Source: Halomonas sp. GT | GTDB lineage: Bacteria > Pseudomonadota > Gammaproteobacteria > Pseudomonadales > Halomonadaceae | Length of the DNA stretch: 64,000 bases | Direction of reading: 5' to 3' | Assembly (NCBI RefSeq): GCF_002082565.1 | Contig: NZ_CP020562.1 | Location: forward strand, 2,108,001 to 2,172,000 | Shown here: piece after piece, positions 53,881-63,112 of the stretch | Layout: the number at the start of each line of letters is the position of its first letter | Numbering within the stretch: position 1 is the first letter of the stretch | Translations under genes and position numbers: made by a program | The notes under the pieces: model-generated | The model's database searches: none | Seen by the model: the letters and a program-made list of their open reading frames with translations, nothing else | Told to the model about the DNA's origin: nothing

Positions 53881-54778
53881 GATCTTCCTCGAGGATTAGT
53901 TGCAAATGGCAGGAGAAGCGCTCTCCTGGGGCGAGAGTCCGCATCCCTTGTGCATGGGGTCTGTCACTATTTAAAGCGGCATTAGCATGAGTTACTGGCT
54001 CAAGCGCAAAAAAGGTCTGATTTTCTGGTGTAAAGAGTACTAGATGGCGAAGCGCTTCAGAGGCAACGAGCGTTAGCCGCAGCCGATATTCTGGCCAATA
54101 GATTTGCGCCCGCTGTGACCAACCGACAAAGCAGTTGTCTACGCCAGGCCATTTCAATGGGCGCAATTGGCTAAAATTCCACTCATCTGGCGGTGTGACC
54201 TGATGCGTGGGAAGTTGCCTCGCATCATTCATCCATACAGCCGCAGCAGAAAACTCAAGCTGCACCTTTGGCGTGCGCTGAAAATAGGGGTGCCAGCCCA
54301 AGCCTGCTGGCATCGGGCGGGTATCGAGATTTTCAAGACTAAGCGTCAGGCTGACGCGGCTGGGGCCTAACGAAACCTCTTGAGTCACCTTGCAGTCCCA
54401 CGGCCAGTCGGTATCTGATAAATGGTGTAGCACTAAGGTAGCTTGGTCTTGGCTCTGTTCATCAAGGCTTGGCTGATCTTGACGATCCAACTCCCAGGCC
54501 CGCTGCCAGGCAAAACCGTGCAGGCTATGGGGGTGGTTACCGAAATTAGGTTGTAGTTGAACCGTATCACCCTGCCATTCAAAAGCAGCATCGGCGATTC
54601 TGTTTGAATATGGTGCCAACACGTAACCGCCACTATGCCGAGGCCCTTCGGGCAGGCTATCGCGATCTGGCATTAGCGGCCTGAGCAGATCTTGGCCTTT
54701 CCAGCGCAAATAGGAAAAGGCACCACCACAATGAGGATGTAGGCTCGCTTGCAGATCGCCATGGTGTAACGGAACCAT
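53873..54778 (-). CDS. aldose 1-epimerase, probable sulfoquinovose mutarotase (YihR-like)
   Basis: The start at 54778 lies one base after the aldolase stop. The 301-residue protein has the galactose-mutarotase fold with His87 (HSLHGFAW), His163 (GLGWHPYF) and Glu260 (FALEPVTHAN). YihR-type SQ mutarotases interconvert SQ anomers so that the dehydrogenase can use product from the glycosidase. Context, not sequence detail, points to SQ. Confidence 0.83.
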   Translation of the reverse strand: MVPLHHGDLQASLHPHCGGAFSYLRWKGQDLLRPLMPDRDSLPEGPRHSGGYVLAPYSNRIADAAFEWQGDTVQLQPNFGNHPHSLHGFAWQRAWELDRQDQPSLDEQSQDQATLVLHHLSDTDWPWDCKVTQEVSLGPSRVSLTLSLENLDTRPMPAGLGWHPYFQRTPKVQLEFSAAAVWMNDARQLPTHQVTPPDEWNFSQLRPLKWPGVDNCFVGWSQRAQIYWPEYRLRLTLVASEALRHLVLFTPENQTFFALEPVTHANAALNSDRPHAQGMRTLAPGERFSCHLQLILEEDHG

Positions 54779-54779
54779 A

Positions 54780-55583
54780 TCAATACACGCCGCTATCTGC
54801 TGTATCAGCAACTTGGCCCTTAAGTGCTGCCACATACTCTTTGGCACGTGACATCATCATGCTCATATCAGAACCAACAGCCACAAAACTAAAGCCTTGA
54901 GCGCGATAGCTGCTTACTAATCCCGGTTCCGCGCCAACGATTCCACATGGCAGCCCCAGTCGCTGACTATCCGCTACCGCCGAAGAAATCGCAGACTGAA
55001 CCTCAGCGTGTCGAATGTCGCCAATACGCCCCATGGCTGCGGAAAGATCACCTGGCCCCACGAACAAACCATCAATATTCTCGACGGCCGCAATCTCCTT
55101 CATAGCCGCCAGCGCTTCGGGCGTCTCTAGCTGTAAAATGACGGCTATTTCTTCATCAGCACGCTGCAAATAATCCGCTACGGTGCCATAGCGGCTGGCT
55201 CGGTGCACAGCTGCAACGCCGCGACTTCCTTTGCCGGGGTAACGGGTTGAGTTAACGGCTTGCACCGCCTCTTCAGCATTTTGTATGTAGGGAAACATCA
55301 GGCTTTGTGCGCCGCTATCGAGTACGCGCTTCACCATGACCGGATCATTCCAGGGAAGCCGAACCACGAGCTCCGCCGGCGTTCCTGCCACGGCCTGCAT
55401 AATGGCGATCGCTTGAGGAACATCAACGGGTACGTGCTCCATATCCAGCACAAGAAAATCAAAACCTGCCCAGCCGATTGCCTCCGCCACATTGGGACTT
55501 GCCGTCATTAACCAGGTACCTACTGGCACCTTGGCAGGATCACGAAGCCACTGTTTAAAGCGGTTTTTGGGAAGCTTTGCCAT
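54780..55583 (-). CDS. HpcH/HpaI aldolase, probable KDSG aldolase
   Basis: The start at 55583 (MAKLPKNRFKQWL) has AAGGAG upstream. The 267-residue class II aldolase has His50 (LDMEHVP), Arg75 (VVRLPWND), Glu153 (LQLETPEA) and Asp179 (GPGDLSAAMG), the family's catalytic and metal residues. In sulfo-ED it splits 2-keto-3,6-dideoxy-6-sulfogluconate to pyruvate and 3-sulfolactaldehyde. P. putida SQ1 uses the same family for this step. Confidence 0.86.
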   Translation of the reverse strand: MAKLPKNRFKQWLRDPAKVPVGTWLMTASPNVAEAIGWAGFDFLVLDMEHVPVDVPQAIAIMQAVAGTPAELVVRLPWNDPVMVKRVLDSGAQSLMFPYIQNAEEAVQAVNSTRYPGKGSRGVAAVHRASRYGTVADYLQRADEEIAVILQLETPEALAAMKEIAAVENIDGLFVGPGDLSAAMGRIGDIRHAEVQSAISSAVADSQRLGLPCGIVGAEPGLVSSYRAQGFSFVAVGSDMSMMMSRAKEYVAALKGQVADTADSGVY

Positions 55584-55596
55584 ATTATTGTTCTCC

Positions 55597-57327
55597 TTAG
55601 AAAATTTCCGGCTCTTTTTGTTTTTGACCGCCCTGCAAAATATCAAAATCACAGCCGAGATCAGCCTGAGTCACGTGTTCTTGGAATAGGGCGGTGTAAC
55701 CACGGTCAATACGGGGGCTTGGCGCCTGCCAATGTTGGCGTCTAGCTTCTAATTCGGCTTCATCCACCAGCAACTCTAGACGTCGAGCGGCGACATCAAG
55801 CTCAATTTCATCCCCATCACGCACAAAGGCGAGAGGCCCACCTACCGCCGATTCTGGTGCAATGTGCAACACGCAAGTTCCATAATGAGTGCCGCTCATG
55901 CGTGCATCGGAGAGGCGCACCATATCCCGAACACCTTGCGCAAGGAGCTTTTTAGGAATGGGTAAAGCGCCCCACTCGGGCATGCCTGGCGCCCCCTTCG
56001 GACCTGCCTGCCGTAACACCAAAACACTGTCTGCGCTGACATCCAGCTCAGGATCGTCAATACGCGCCACCATATCGGCGTGATTTTCGAAAACAATGGC
56101 ACGACCGCGATGCTTGACCAGTTTCGGGTCGGCAGAACTTGGCTTGATAACCGCCCCTCTGGGCGCCAGATTGCCACGTAACACGGCCAGAGCAGCGCCC
56201 TCACAAACCGGGTTATCCAATGAACGAATAACGTCGTCGTTGTAGCGTTCAGCGCCCTCTAAATCATCACCTAGCGTGCGGCCACTAATGCTTTTGGTAG
56301 TGAGATCAAGGTGCTCAACAAGCTGGGACAGCAAAGCGGGAAGGCCGCCCGCATAGTAGAAGTCTTCCATCAGATACTGCCCCGAGGGGAAGATATTCGT
56401 CAGCACAGGAATGTCACGTGCGACAGCATCCAGATCGTCCAGAGTGAGTTCAACGTTCGCCCGCCGAGCAAGCGCAATCAGATGAATAGCCGCATTGGTG
56501 GAGCCGCCTAATGCCATATAACATTTGGCACCATTGAGGAAGTTGGCGCGGGTAAGGATGTCGGAAGGCTTGAGGTCTTCCCAGATCATCTCAACAATGC
56601 GACTGCCACAGCTAGAGGCCATGCGTATGTGCGCCGCATCAGATGCGGGGATGCTGGAGGCTCCAGGCAGCGTCAGCCCCATGGTATCGACAATCGATGT
56701 CATGGTGGAGGCAGTCCCCATGGTATTGCAGGTACCATTTGAACGAGTCATTCGCGACTCAAGATCAATCCAATCATCCTGCGAAATATTGCCGCTTCGC
56801 AACTCATCCCAATACTTTCGGGTATGTGTTCCGGCCCCTAAGGTTTTACCTTTCCATTTGCCGTTTAGCATTGGGCCAGCTGAGCAGAAAATGGCGGGGA
56901 TATTCATACTGATAGCGCCCATCAACAACGCAGGGGTCGTTTTATCACACCCCCCCAGCAGCACCACACCGTCAATGGGATGACTGCGCAGCAGCTCCTC
57001 GGCCTCCATCGCTAGAAAGTTGCGATACAACATGGTCGTCGGCTTCACCAGCACTTCACCAAGCGACAGAGCAGGCAACTCCACAGGGTAACCACCGCCT
57101 GCCCACACTGCCCTTTTCACTGCCTCAGCGCGATCTCTCAAGTGAGCATGGCATGGGCTAAGGTCGCTCCAGGTATTGATAATGCCTACTACTGGCTTAC
57201 CCATGAACTCTTCACGCCGTAAACCCATTTGTTGCGTACGTTGCCGATGCGCAAAACCACGCATATCTTGCGAGTTGTACCAACGCTGGCTGCGTAGCTC
57301 TTCAATCTTGCGTTGTGTTCCATTCAT
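55597..57327 (-). CDS. IlvD/Edd dehydratase, probable 6-deoxy-6-sulfogluconate dehydratase
   Basis: The start at 57327 (MNGTQRKIEELRS) has AGGAAGG eight bases upstream. The 576-residue protein has the Fe-S ligands Cys59 (SPCHAHL), Cys127 (GGCDKT) and Cys200 (GTCNTMG) of the IlvD/Edd family. Sugar-acid dehydratases of this group act on gluconate-like acids; here the likely substrate is 6-deoxy-6-sulfogluconate. It is the first gene of the minus-strand operon, under a LacI-type operator. Dihydroxyacid dehydratase is unlikely given the neighbours. Confidence 0.87.
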   Translation of the reverse strand: MNGTQRKIEELRSQRWYNSQDMRGFAHRQRTQQMGLRREEFMGKPVVGIINTWSDLSPCHAHLRDRAEAVKRAVWAGGGYPVELPALSLGEVLVKPTTMLYRNFLAMEAEELLRSHPIDGVVLLGGCDKTTPALLMGAISMNIPAIFCSAGPMLNGKWKGKTLGAGTHTRKYWDELRSGNISQDDWIDLESRMTRSNGTCNTMGTASTMTSIVDTMGLTLPGASSIPASDAAHIRMASSCGSRIVEMIWEDLKPSDILTRANFLNGAKCYMALGGSTNAAIHLIALARRANVELTLDDLDAVARDIPVLTNIFPSGQYLMEDFYYAGGLPALLSQLVEHLDLTTKSISGRTLGDDLEGAERYNDDVIRSLDNPVCEGAALAVLRGNLAPRGAVIKPSSADPKLVKHRGRAIVFENHADMVARIDDPELDVSADSVLVLRQAGPKGAPGMPEWGALPIPKKLLAQGVRDMVRLSDARMSGTHYGTCVLHIAPESAVGGPLAFVRDGDEIELDVAARRLELLVDEAELEARRQHWQAPSPRIDRGYTALFQEHVTQADLGCDFDILQGGQKQKEPEIF

Positions 57328-57679
57328 CTGCATTGCCTTCCTGTCATCGAGGGCGGGCAATGTGAATACTGCCCTCAGCTATATTTTCGTAGCGCTACGA
57401 AAATATAGCTAAACCTTTTTCATATTGTCAACCAAGCATAAGAAAACTGGATTCTAAAAATATTAATTGGCCAATTTTCTTTGTTTTCACACATTATTAA
57501 TTACAAACCATTAAAAATAATACCTTTGTCTAATGAGATATCATTTAGGTTACTTGACAGCTTAACAGCACCCAATTTACTATTTTCGCAGCGCTACGAT
57601 GAACTATCCAATAATAATCGAAGGCACAGTACACATCTATAGTATTCATCTATAGAGCCACTGCCTTTTGGAGCCGCTT
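57328..57679. promoter_or_regulatory. divergent control region of the sulfo-ED operon and the TRAP operon
   Basis: This 352-base gap holds two mirror-image promoters with identical design. Leftward: TTGACA (57426-57431 on the minus strand), 18 bases, TATATT (57402-57407), then the palindrome TCGTAGCGCTACGA (57387-57400). Rightward: TTGACA (57554-57559), 18 bases, TACTAT (57578-57583), then TCGCAGCGCTACGA (57586-57599). Operators right after the -10 box would block initiation. The A/T-rich middle (57432-57553) has no other feature I can assign. Confidence 0.85.
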
Positions 57680-58231
57680 ATGCAGAAGCTTATCGCTCTA
57701 CTAGATCGCTTTAACGGGATCTCGACTCGCTGGGCAGGCTATGTAGCTACCCTGCTACTCGCCACCATGCTAGGCATCATGGTTACCCATGTATTTTTTC
57801 GCTATGTCATGAACGACAGCTTTGGTTGGACCGAAGAACTAGCCCGCTACATGATGGTATGGATGGCTTTTTTATTTTTTCCTGCCGCTCACCGCCAGGG
57901 GTTAAATGCCAGCCTAGAAATCGCAACCAACTGGTTTAAAAACGCTGCCCCATGGCGCTTACTTCAGTTGTTGCTGGAACTATGCGTATTAGCAGTGCTC
58001 ATTTGGTGCCTAAAACTAGGGTTTGACCGTGTAGAGCGTGGCGCCACCACCGTGAGCCTTTCTCTCGGCATCAGCATGTCTTATGTCTACTTGGTGTTGC
58101 CATTGAGCTTTGCCCTAACCAGTCTAAGTTCCTTAGAACGTGTGCTGCGTTTGAGTTACGGCCTCTTCTCTCCTCGCGCCCTGCTATATACGCAGGATCA
58201 GCCCAACGCTGATAGCAATACAGAGGTATAA
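57680..58231 (+). CDS. TRAP transporter small membrane subunit (DctQ-like)
   Basis: The start at 57680 (MQKLIALLDRFNG) has GGAG six bases upstream. The 183-residue protein has four transmembrane helices and the DctQ pattern (VTHVFFRYVMNDSFGWTEELARYMMVWMAFLFFPAAHRQGLNASLEI). It joins the large membrane subunit encoded four bases downstream. The operon is divergent from the sulfo-ED genes under a matching operator, so it probably imports sulfoquinovose or a glycoside of it. Confidence 0.88.
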   Translation: MQKLIALLDRFNGISTRWAGYVATLLLATMLGIMVTHVFFRYVMNDSFGWTEELARYMMVWMAFLFFPAAHRQGLNASLEIATNWFKNAAPWRLLQLLLELCVLAVLIWCLKLGFDRVERGATTVSLSLGISMSYVYLVLPLSFALTSLSSLERVLRLSYGLFSPRALLYTQDQPNADSNTEV

Positions 58232-58234
58232 CCT

Positions 58235-59524
58235 ATGACTTTTGCCTATCTGTGGATTTTCCTCTTCCTGCTAATTGCAGGCATGCCTATTGTCTTCCTA
58301 ATGCTTTTTGCACCCGGTGTGAGCCTGCTGCTAGAAGGCAGGCCTATGTTCCTGAACCTGCTCTTCCAGCGCCTCTTTGCTGGCATAGACAGTTTTCCTT
58401 TAATGGCGCTTCCCTTCTTTATTTTGGCGGGAGAATTGATGACCGCTGGCGGGGTCACCTCCCGAATAGTTCGCTTTGCTGAAACACTGATTGGCCATCG
58501 GCGTGCAGGGCTTGGTCAGGTATCGGTCGCCTCTTCCTTGATGCTTGCTGGTGGCTCCGGCTCTGCTGTTGCAGATGCATCTGCCATGGGATCAGTGATG
58601 ATTCCCGCTATGAAGCAATCTGGTTATACCAATCGATTCTCTGCTGCAATTACTGCTGCATCGGCGGTTATCGCAAGCATCATTCCACCTAGCGGCATTT
58701 TTATACTTTACGCTTTTATCATGAATGTGTCGGTAGCTGGCATGTTCGCCGGGGGCGTGATACCGGGTATTCTTATTGGCGTAGGTCTAATGATCACCAT
58801 CGCTATTATGGCGCGTTTTAAAGAGTTTCCCGAGCCGCTTCCTAAAGCGAGCTGGGCTGAAAAGCGACAGGCTTTTGTCACCGCCTTTATGCCACTATTA
58901 ACGCCGGTCATTTTAATTGGCGGTATTGTTGGCGGCATTTTCACCCCTACGGAAGGCGCAGCTGTTGCCGCATTCTATGCCTTAATTCTTGGCCTTTTCT
59001 TTACGCGTGAAATTAACATTCGTGATCTACCCAGGCTATTTGGTAAAGCTGCCATTAATTCTGCGGTAATTTTGCTATTAGTCGGCGCTGCAGTTGCCTT
59101 TGCTTCTTTAATTAGCCTTAAAGGAACTCCCCAACTCGTTAGCAACTTTATACTTTCAATTACCGATGACCCCCGTCTGTTGTTTTTCCTTGTCGTCGCA
59201 TTCCTATTAGCGGTTGGCACCATCATGGACGCAGGCCCTGCGATACTCATCCTTGGCCCCATTCTTGCCCCCGTCATGGTAGGCATCGGTGTCGACCCAA
59301 TTCATTTCGCAGTGGTAATGAGCATTTCCCTAATCATGGGGTTAATCACTCCACCGATGGGACTGGTACTTTTTGTAGTGAGCAGCATTAGCAAGGAGCG
59401 TATCGAAAAGATTGCTTGGGAAATGATGCCACTATTCCTGGTGGAGATTGCCATTCTCTTCACCCTTGTCTACATCCCCGATCTTATTTTGGCTCTGCCA
59501 CGGTTCTTTGGGTATGTCGCATAA
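58235..59524 (+). CDS. TRAP transporter large membrane subunit (DctM-like)
   Basis: This 429-residue protein has about 12 hydrophobic segments and the DctM pattern: PLMALPFFILAGELMTAGGVTSRIVRFAETLIGHRRAGLGQVSVASSLMLAGGSGSAVADASAMGSVMIPAM, and AVVIASIIPPSG. It carries the sodium-coupled transport path. The length is standard for DctM. The periplasmic binding protein gene follows 26 bases later. Confidence 0.92.
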   Translation: MTFAYLWIFLFLLIAGMPIVFLMLFAPGVSLLLEGRPMFLNLLFQRLFAGIDSFPLMALPFFILAGELMTAGGVTSRIVRFAETLIGHRRAGLGQVSVASSLMLAGGSGSAVADASAMGSVMIPAMKQSGYTNRFSAAITAASAVIASIIPPSGIFILYAFIMNVSVAGMFAGGVIPGILIGVGLMITIAIMARFKEFPEPLPKASWAEKRQAFVTAFMPLLTPVILIGGIVGGIFTPTEGAAVAAFYALILGLFFTREINIRDLPRLFGKAAINSAVILLLVGAAVAFASLISLKGTPQLVSNFILSITDDPRLLFFLVVAFLLAVGTIMDAGPAILILGPILAPVMVGIGVDPIHFAVVMSISLIMGLITPPMGLVLFVVSSISKERIEKIAWEMMPLFLVEIAILFTLVYIPDLILALPRFFGYVA

Positions 59525-59550
59525 CCTTAACTTCCTTCCTTAGGAGAACA

Positions 59551-60618
59551 ATGAAAATGATGAAGCAAGCTAAGACAGCTCTAACAACTCTGTTCCTTGG
59601 TGCCACACTCGGCAGCGCTAGCATTGCCCAGGCAACAGACCTTAATTTGGTATTTCTAGCCAATGAGGAAGACCAAGAATACGACGCTGCCCAGGTGTTC
59701 AAAAACTATGTTGAAAGCCGTACCGGCGGTGAAGTGAATGTCAACATCTTCGTCGGCGCACAACTATGTGGTTCAGCCAACGAGTGCTTTGAAGCCATGC
59801 AAGCCGGTATTGTTGATTTATTTACCGCGACGGCAGGAGGCGTAGCGGCTATCTATCCCCCCATTCAAGGTTTGGATATCCCCTATGCATTTCCAGATGA
59901 TCGCACAGCGATGACAATGCTGACTGACCCAGAGTTCACCGGTTTTCTACGTGATGAACTATTGGAAGCCAGTAACGATTCCATTCGTTTGATGGCCATG
60001 ACGCAAACGGGAGGCTGGCGGAATATCGTCAATGGCGAACGTGAAATCCGCACACCCGCTGATGCTGAGGGTCTTCGCTTCCGTACGATTGAATCACAAA
60101 TTCAGCAAATTATGGTACGCGAGATGAACGCATCTCCTACCCCGCTACCATGGCTTGAAGTTTATACTGGCCTGCAAACGGGTGTCGTTGACGGAACGCT
60201 GAACTCCATTTCTGACATTACAAACATGAACTTTCAAGAAGTTATTAAGCACATGACGCTGGATAACCATGCCTACATGTCATCCATGTGGCTGATGGGA
60301 AACCAGAAATTCCAATCACTAACACCAGAACAGCAGCAAGTCGTGGCAGACGGCGCGGCAATGATGTCGGTCATCCAATTTGGCATTCAGCCTCGTAAAG
60401 AACTTGAAGCCTATCGGATCTGGCGAGAAGCAGGTGGCGAACTCTATACCCCCACCAGTGAAGAGATGGAAGAATTCAGAGCATTAGCTGAGCCAGTGCG
60501 GGAATGGTACCTGGAAAACTTTGACGAGGAAGGTGAGCGTTTTATTGAGGAGTTTGAGAACGCAAGGGAAAGAGCCCAGCAACGTGTTGATGCAGACCGC
60601 GAATCAGTAATGGGTTAG
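59551..60618 (+). CDS. TRAP transporter substrate-binding protein (DctP-like)
   Basis: The start at 59551 has AGGAG upstream. The 355-residue protein has a signal peptide (about 1-26, ending AQA) and the DctP fold with IPYAFPDDRTAM, the GWRNIVNGEREI strand, and the LEVYTGLQTGVVDGTLNSI segment around the substrate Arg/Asn region. It would deliver SQ or a related sulfonate to the membrane subunits. The ligand is inferred only from the shared operators and neighbours. Confidence 0.9.
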   Translation: MKMMKQAKTALTTLFLGATLGSASIAQATDLNLVFLANEEDQEYDAAQVFKNYVESRTGGEVNVNIFVGAQLCGSANECFEAMQAGIVDLFTATAGGVAAIYPPIQGLDIPYAFPDDRTAMTMLTDPEFTGFLRDELLEASNDSIRLMAMTQTGGWRNIVNGEREIRTPADAEGLRFRTIESQIQQIMVREMNASPTPLPWLEVYTGLQTGVVDGTLNSISDITNMNFQEVIKHMTLDNHAYMSSMWLMGNQKFQSLTPEQQQVVADGAAMMSVIQFGIQPRKELEAYRIWREAGGELYTPTSEEMEEFRALAEPVREWYLENFDEEGERFIEEFENARERAQQRVDADRESVMG

Positions 60619-60653
60619 TTTTAACAGGCTAATAATTCACGTCCAACTAGTTT

Positions 60654-60682
60654 AAAGGCGCATTCTTATGCGCCTTTTTTTA
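60654..60682 (+). terminator. intrinsic terminator after the TRAP operon
   Basis: AAAGGCGCAT pairs with ATGCGCCTTT around TCTT and is followed by T residues. Confidence 0.9.
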
Positions 60683-60742
60683 CAGATAAACCCGCCGCAC
60701 GCCTAATAAACATTTTCAACGTTAGTAACACTTAAGTAAAAA

Positions 60743-60785
60743 AAATGCCTCGCCGGATATTTTTTAAATATTCGGCGAGGCATTT
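60743..60785 (-). terminator. intrinsic terminator of the polysaccharide gene cluster
   Basis: AAATGCCTCGCCG pairs with CGGCGAGGCATTT. On the minus strand the hairpin is followed by a run of eight T residues, so it ends the leftward glycosyltransferase operon. Confidence 0.85.
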
Positions 60786-60838
60786 CTAAAAACAATATCC
60801 TACTACCACGTGCCAATCATTAATCATAGAATATAGCG

Positions 60839-61780
60839 TTAGGATCTTTCTGGCTTAGCCAAGCCAAGAATTAGTGCCAACCTGTACGTTGCTGAATAAG
60901 ATTTGAAATAATAACATAACAGGTAAGCCAAAAGTCTCTCTGTAAAGGTCAACTCTTTTTCTGAAAACAACTTTAGCGCTCTCATTGGGGGGAAATAGCC
61001 TTTAGCTAAAATTATAATAAAACTTTTTTTCGAATTCTTTTTCATTTTATTCAACTGCCCACCCATCACTCGCCTTCGTTTTTTAAGAATATCCTTTATA
61101 TTTGAGCGTGCAGGATGGTTCACAACAACCTCCTGGGCGTATTCAACAGGAATACCTTTATCGTTTGCACGCACTCCCCATTCATTGTCACCACCGGACA
61201 TGAGGCTATCGTTAAAATATCCAACTATTTCAAAATTTTTCGACCAAGTGACCATATTAGCAGTTACCGCCCCCCCTCTATTAGCATAGCGTTCTTGATC
61301 AAACCCAAAAGCCTTTTCATAAATTTCAACAAGCGTCAGCTTTTCAGATTTAAAGAAAAGTTCTACCTTACCAGCAACTCGTTCTGCACCTTTATCGAGT
61401 CGATTAATAGCTGCCTCCAGCCAATATGGATCAGGGATACAATCAGAATCAGTAAACGCAACTATCTCACCTCGCGAAATCTTTAATGCGGCATTTCTTG
61501 CTGCATACGAACCTGGTTTCGCTTCTTTGATCATGATAAAGTTTTTGGGTAAGTGAAAGTCCGCTGGCGGAGAGTCATCAGGAGCATTATTAACAATAAT
61601 GACTTCAAAATCATCTTGAGCAAGCGACTGGTTCTCTAATGCAACAACACACTTTTTTAGACGTAACCAATCATAATAAGTAGGTATAATCACAGAAACC
61701 CTAGGAGGCCTAACTCGAGTACCTCCATTGGCATCGTCACTTACCTGCCTGCTTTGCATCTCTTTTTCATAAAATGACAT
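60839..61780 (-). CDS. family 2 glycosyltransferase
   Basis: The start at 61780 (MSFYEKEMQSRQ) follows a GGGGG site. The 313-residue protein has the GT-A pattern: VSVIIPTYYDWLRLKKCVVALENQ, EVIIVNNAPDD, GSYAARNAALKISRGEIVAFTDSDCIPDPYWLEAAI with a DSD metal motif. The gene is A/T-rich against its neighbours, as is usual for surface-polysaccharide loci. Donor and acceptor sugars are not predictable. Confidence 0.85.
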   Translation of the reverse strand: MSFYEKEMQSRQVSDDANGGTRVRPPRVSVIIPTYYDWLRLKKCVVALENQSLAQDDFEVIIVNNAPDDSPPADFHLPKNFIMIKEAKPGSYAARNAALKISRGEIVAFTDSDCIPDPYWLEAAINRLDKGAERVAGKVELFFKSEKLTLVEIYEKAFGFDQERYANRGGAVTANMVTWSKNFEIVGYFNDSLMSGGDNEWGVRANDKGIPVEYAQEVVVNHPARSNIKDILKKRRRVMGGQLNKMKKNSKKSFIIILAKGYFPPMRALKLFSEKELTFTERLLAYLLCYYFKSYSATYRLALILGLAKPERS

Positions 61781-61860
61781 TTCACGCCCCCACGAGATCA
61801 TTGAGAAGCTATCTTTATTCTATATTCAAACTATGTACTCATTTTTTCATTTACATTCGT

Positions 61861-63072
61861 TCAGGCATGGCTGATGACTTCGAGACGACAGCTGTTACGC
61901 AGATGAGAGGTGACCCGCTCACACACTCGGCCATCGTTCATAGCGGCATGTCGAGCTACAAAATTTGCTAAGCGCTGGTGATGAACATTTTCAACCAAAG
62001 AGTCCCAGGCTTCAGGTAATTGTTCCCAAGACTCAATCACCGGGCCTGGCGCGTCAGCAAGATAATCTCCATAAACCCCCACATCAAGGTTGAGATAATC
62101 GTCCAGGTCAGGTGCCATTAGAATGATGGGGCGATTCAAACAAGCATAGTCGAACATCAAGCTTGAGTAGTCAGTGATAAGTACGTCCACTGCCGGAAAT
62201 AAAGCATTTACATCTGGAAATATACTGACAGGCGCTTCACGAATACTAGCATTCTCCTCCATTAACGCTTGCACACCGCTCATTTTCAACGAGGTGTGCC
62301 CACGGATGAGTAATAGCACTCGGTGCTTTTCAAGCCATGGTAATAATGCTTGTAGGCGCTTCCCCTGGGACACATCAAGCCCCCCCTTGCCCTGCATTCT
62401 AAGGGTCGGTGCATATAGCACTACCTTGTCATACGCTGAAACATCAATGCCAGCTTGTTGCAATAATGTTGACGCATTTTCTTGGAAGGCATTCCAGCGA
62501 GGATAGCCAAGGGCAGTAACACGATCACTCGGTAAACCAAAAGCAGAGATCATTCGCTCTCGGCCGACATCGGAAGCCACTAATACTTGCTGAGGCCTAC
62601 GCTGTCCAGGTAGAACCCGACGCAGGTAACGATCAAACACTACGGTAAAAACGCCAAGCCGGGAAGAGCGAGCATCCTGAACCAAGCGCTTAAGAGGGGT
62701 TCCATGGGTTAGGTTGATTAGCTGCCCCCCAAAGGATGCATGCGCATTAACATCTTCAGCCGAATGAGTGACAAGAAACAGTCGTGCACGCAGCGATAGC
62801 AGTATTCCTTTGGCTGAGTAAGCAATATAGGCTTCTCCACCCTCTTCACGAACTCGCTTAACAACCTCTTTATCATGCGCAAGCCATACCGCTCGCAAGC
62901 TAGGCTCATGATCACGTACATGGCGATACAAATAGCTTGTATTGTCAGCGAACTGACGCCCATGCCAAGCACCAAATATCCATAAACGATCATTGCGAGG
63001 GTAGCAACCTCCGACCAGGCACAGCGGTAACCATGCCAGCTGTTTTGCTAAACGAAGTGTGTATGAAGACAT
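61861..63072 (-). CDS. CDP-glycerol glycerophosphotransferase-like (TagB/TagF family)
   Basis: The start at 63072 (MSSYTLRLAKQLAWLP) has AAGGAA upstream. The 403-residue protein has the family's two-lobe pattern: WIFGAWHGRQFADNTSYLYRHV, LINLTHGTPLKRL, VLYAPTLR, LLIRGHTSLK and DVLITDYSSLMFDYACLNRPIILMAPDLDDY. Such enzymes add glycerol phosphate from CDP-glycerol. The adjacent tagD gene supplies CDP-glycerol, so a glycerol-phosphate-bearing capsule or O-chain is likely. Confidence 0.85.
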   Translation of the reverse strand: MSSYTLRLAKQLAWLPLCLVGGCYPRNDRLWIFGAWHGRQFADNTSYLYRHVRDHEPSLRAVWLAHDKEVVKRVREEGGEAYIAYSAKGILLSLRARLFLVTHSAEDVNAHASFGGQLINLTHGTPLKRLVQDARSSRLGVFTVVFDRYLRRVLPGQRRPQQVLVASDVGRERMISAFGLPSDRVTALGYPRWNAFQENASTLLQQAGIDVSAYDKVVLYAPTLRMQGKGGLDVSQGKRLQALLPWLEKHRVLLLIRGHTSLKMSGVQALMEENASIREAPVSIFPDVNALFPAVDVLITDYSSLMFDYACLNRPIILMAPDLDDYLNLDVGVYGDYLADAPGPVIESWEQLPEAWDSLVENVHHQRLANFVARHAAMNDGRVCERVTSHLRNSCRLEVISHA

Positions 63073-63112
63073 TGTGATTTCCTTGGCACTATCACCATCA
63101 ATCAAATGAACA

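Noticed and set aside
55597..57327. Annotation as dihydroxyacid dehydratase (IlvD) of branched-chain amino acid synthesis
   Set aside because: It heads an operon of sugar-acid catabolic genes under a LacI-type operator, with no amino-acid synthesis genes nearby.
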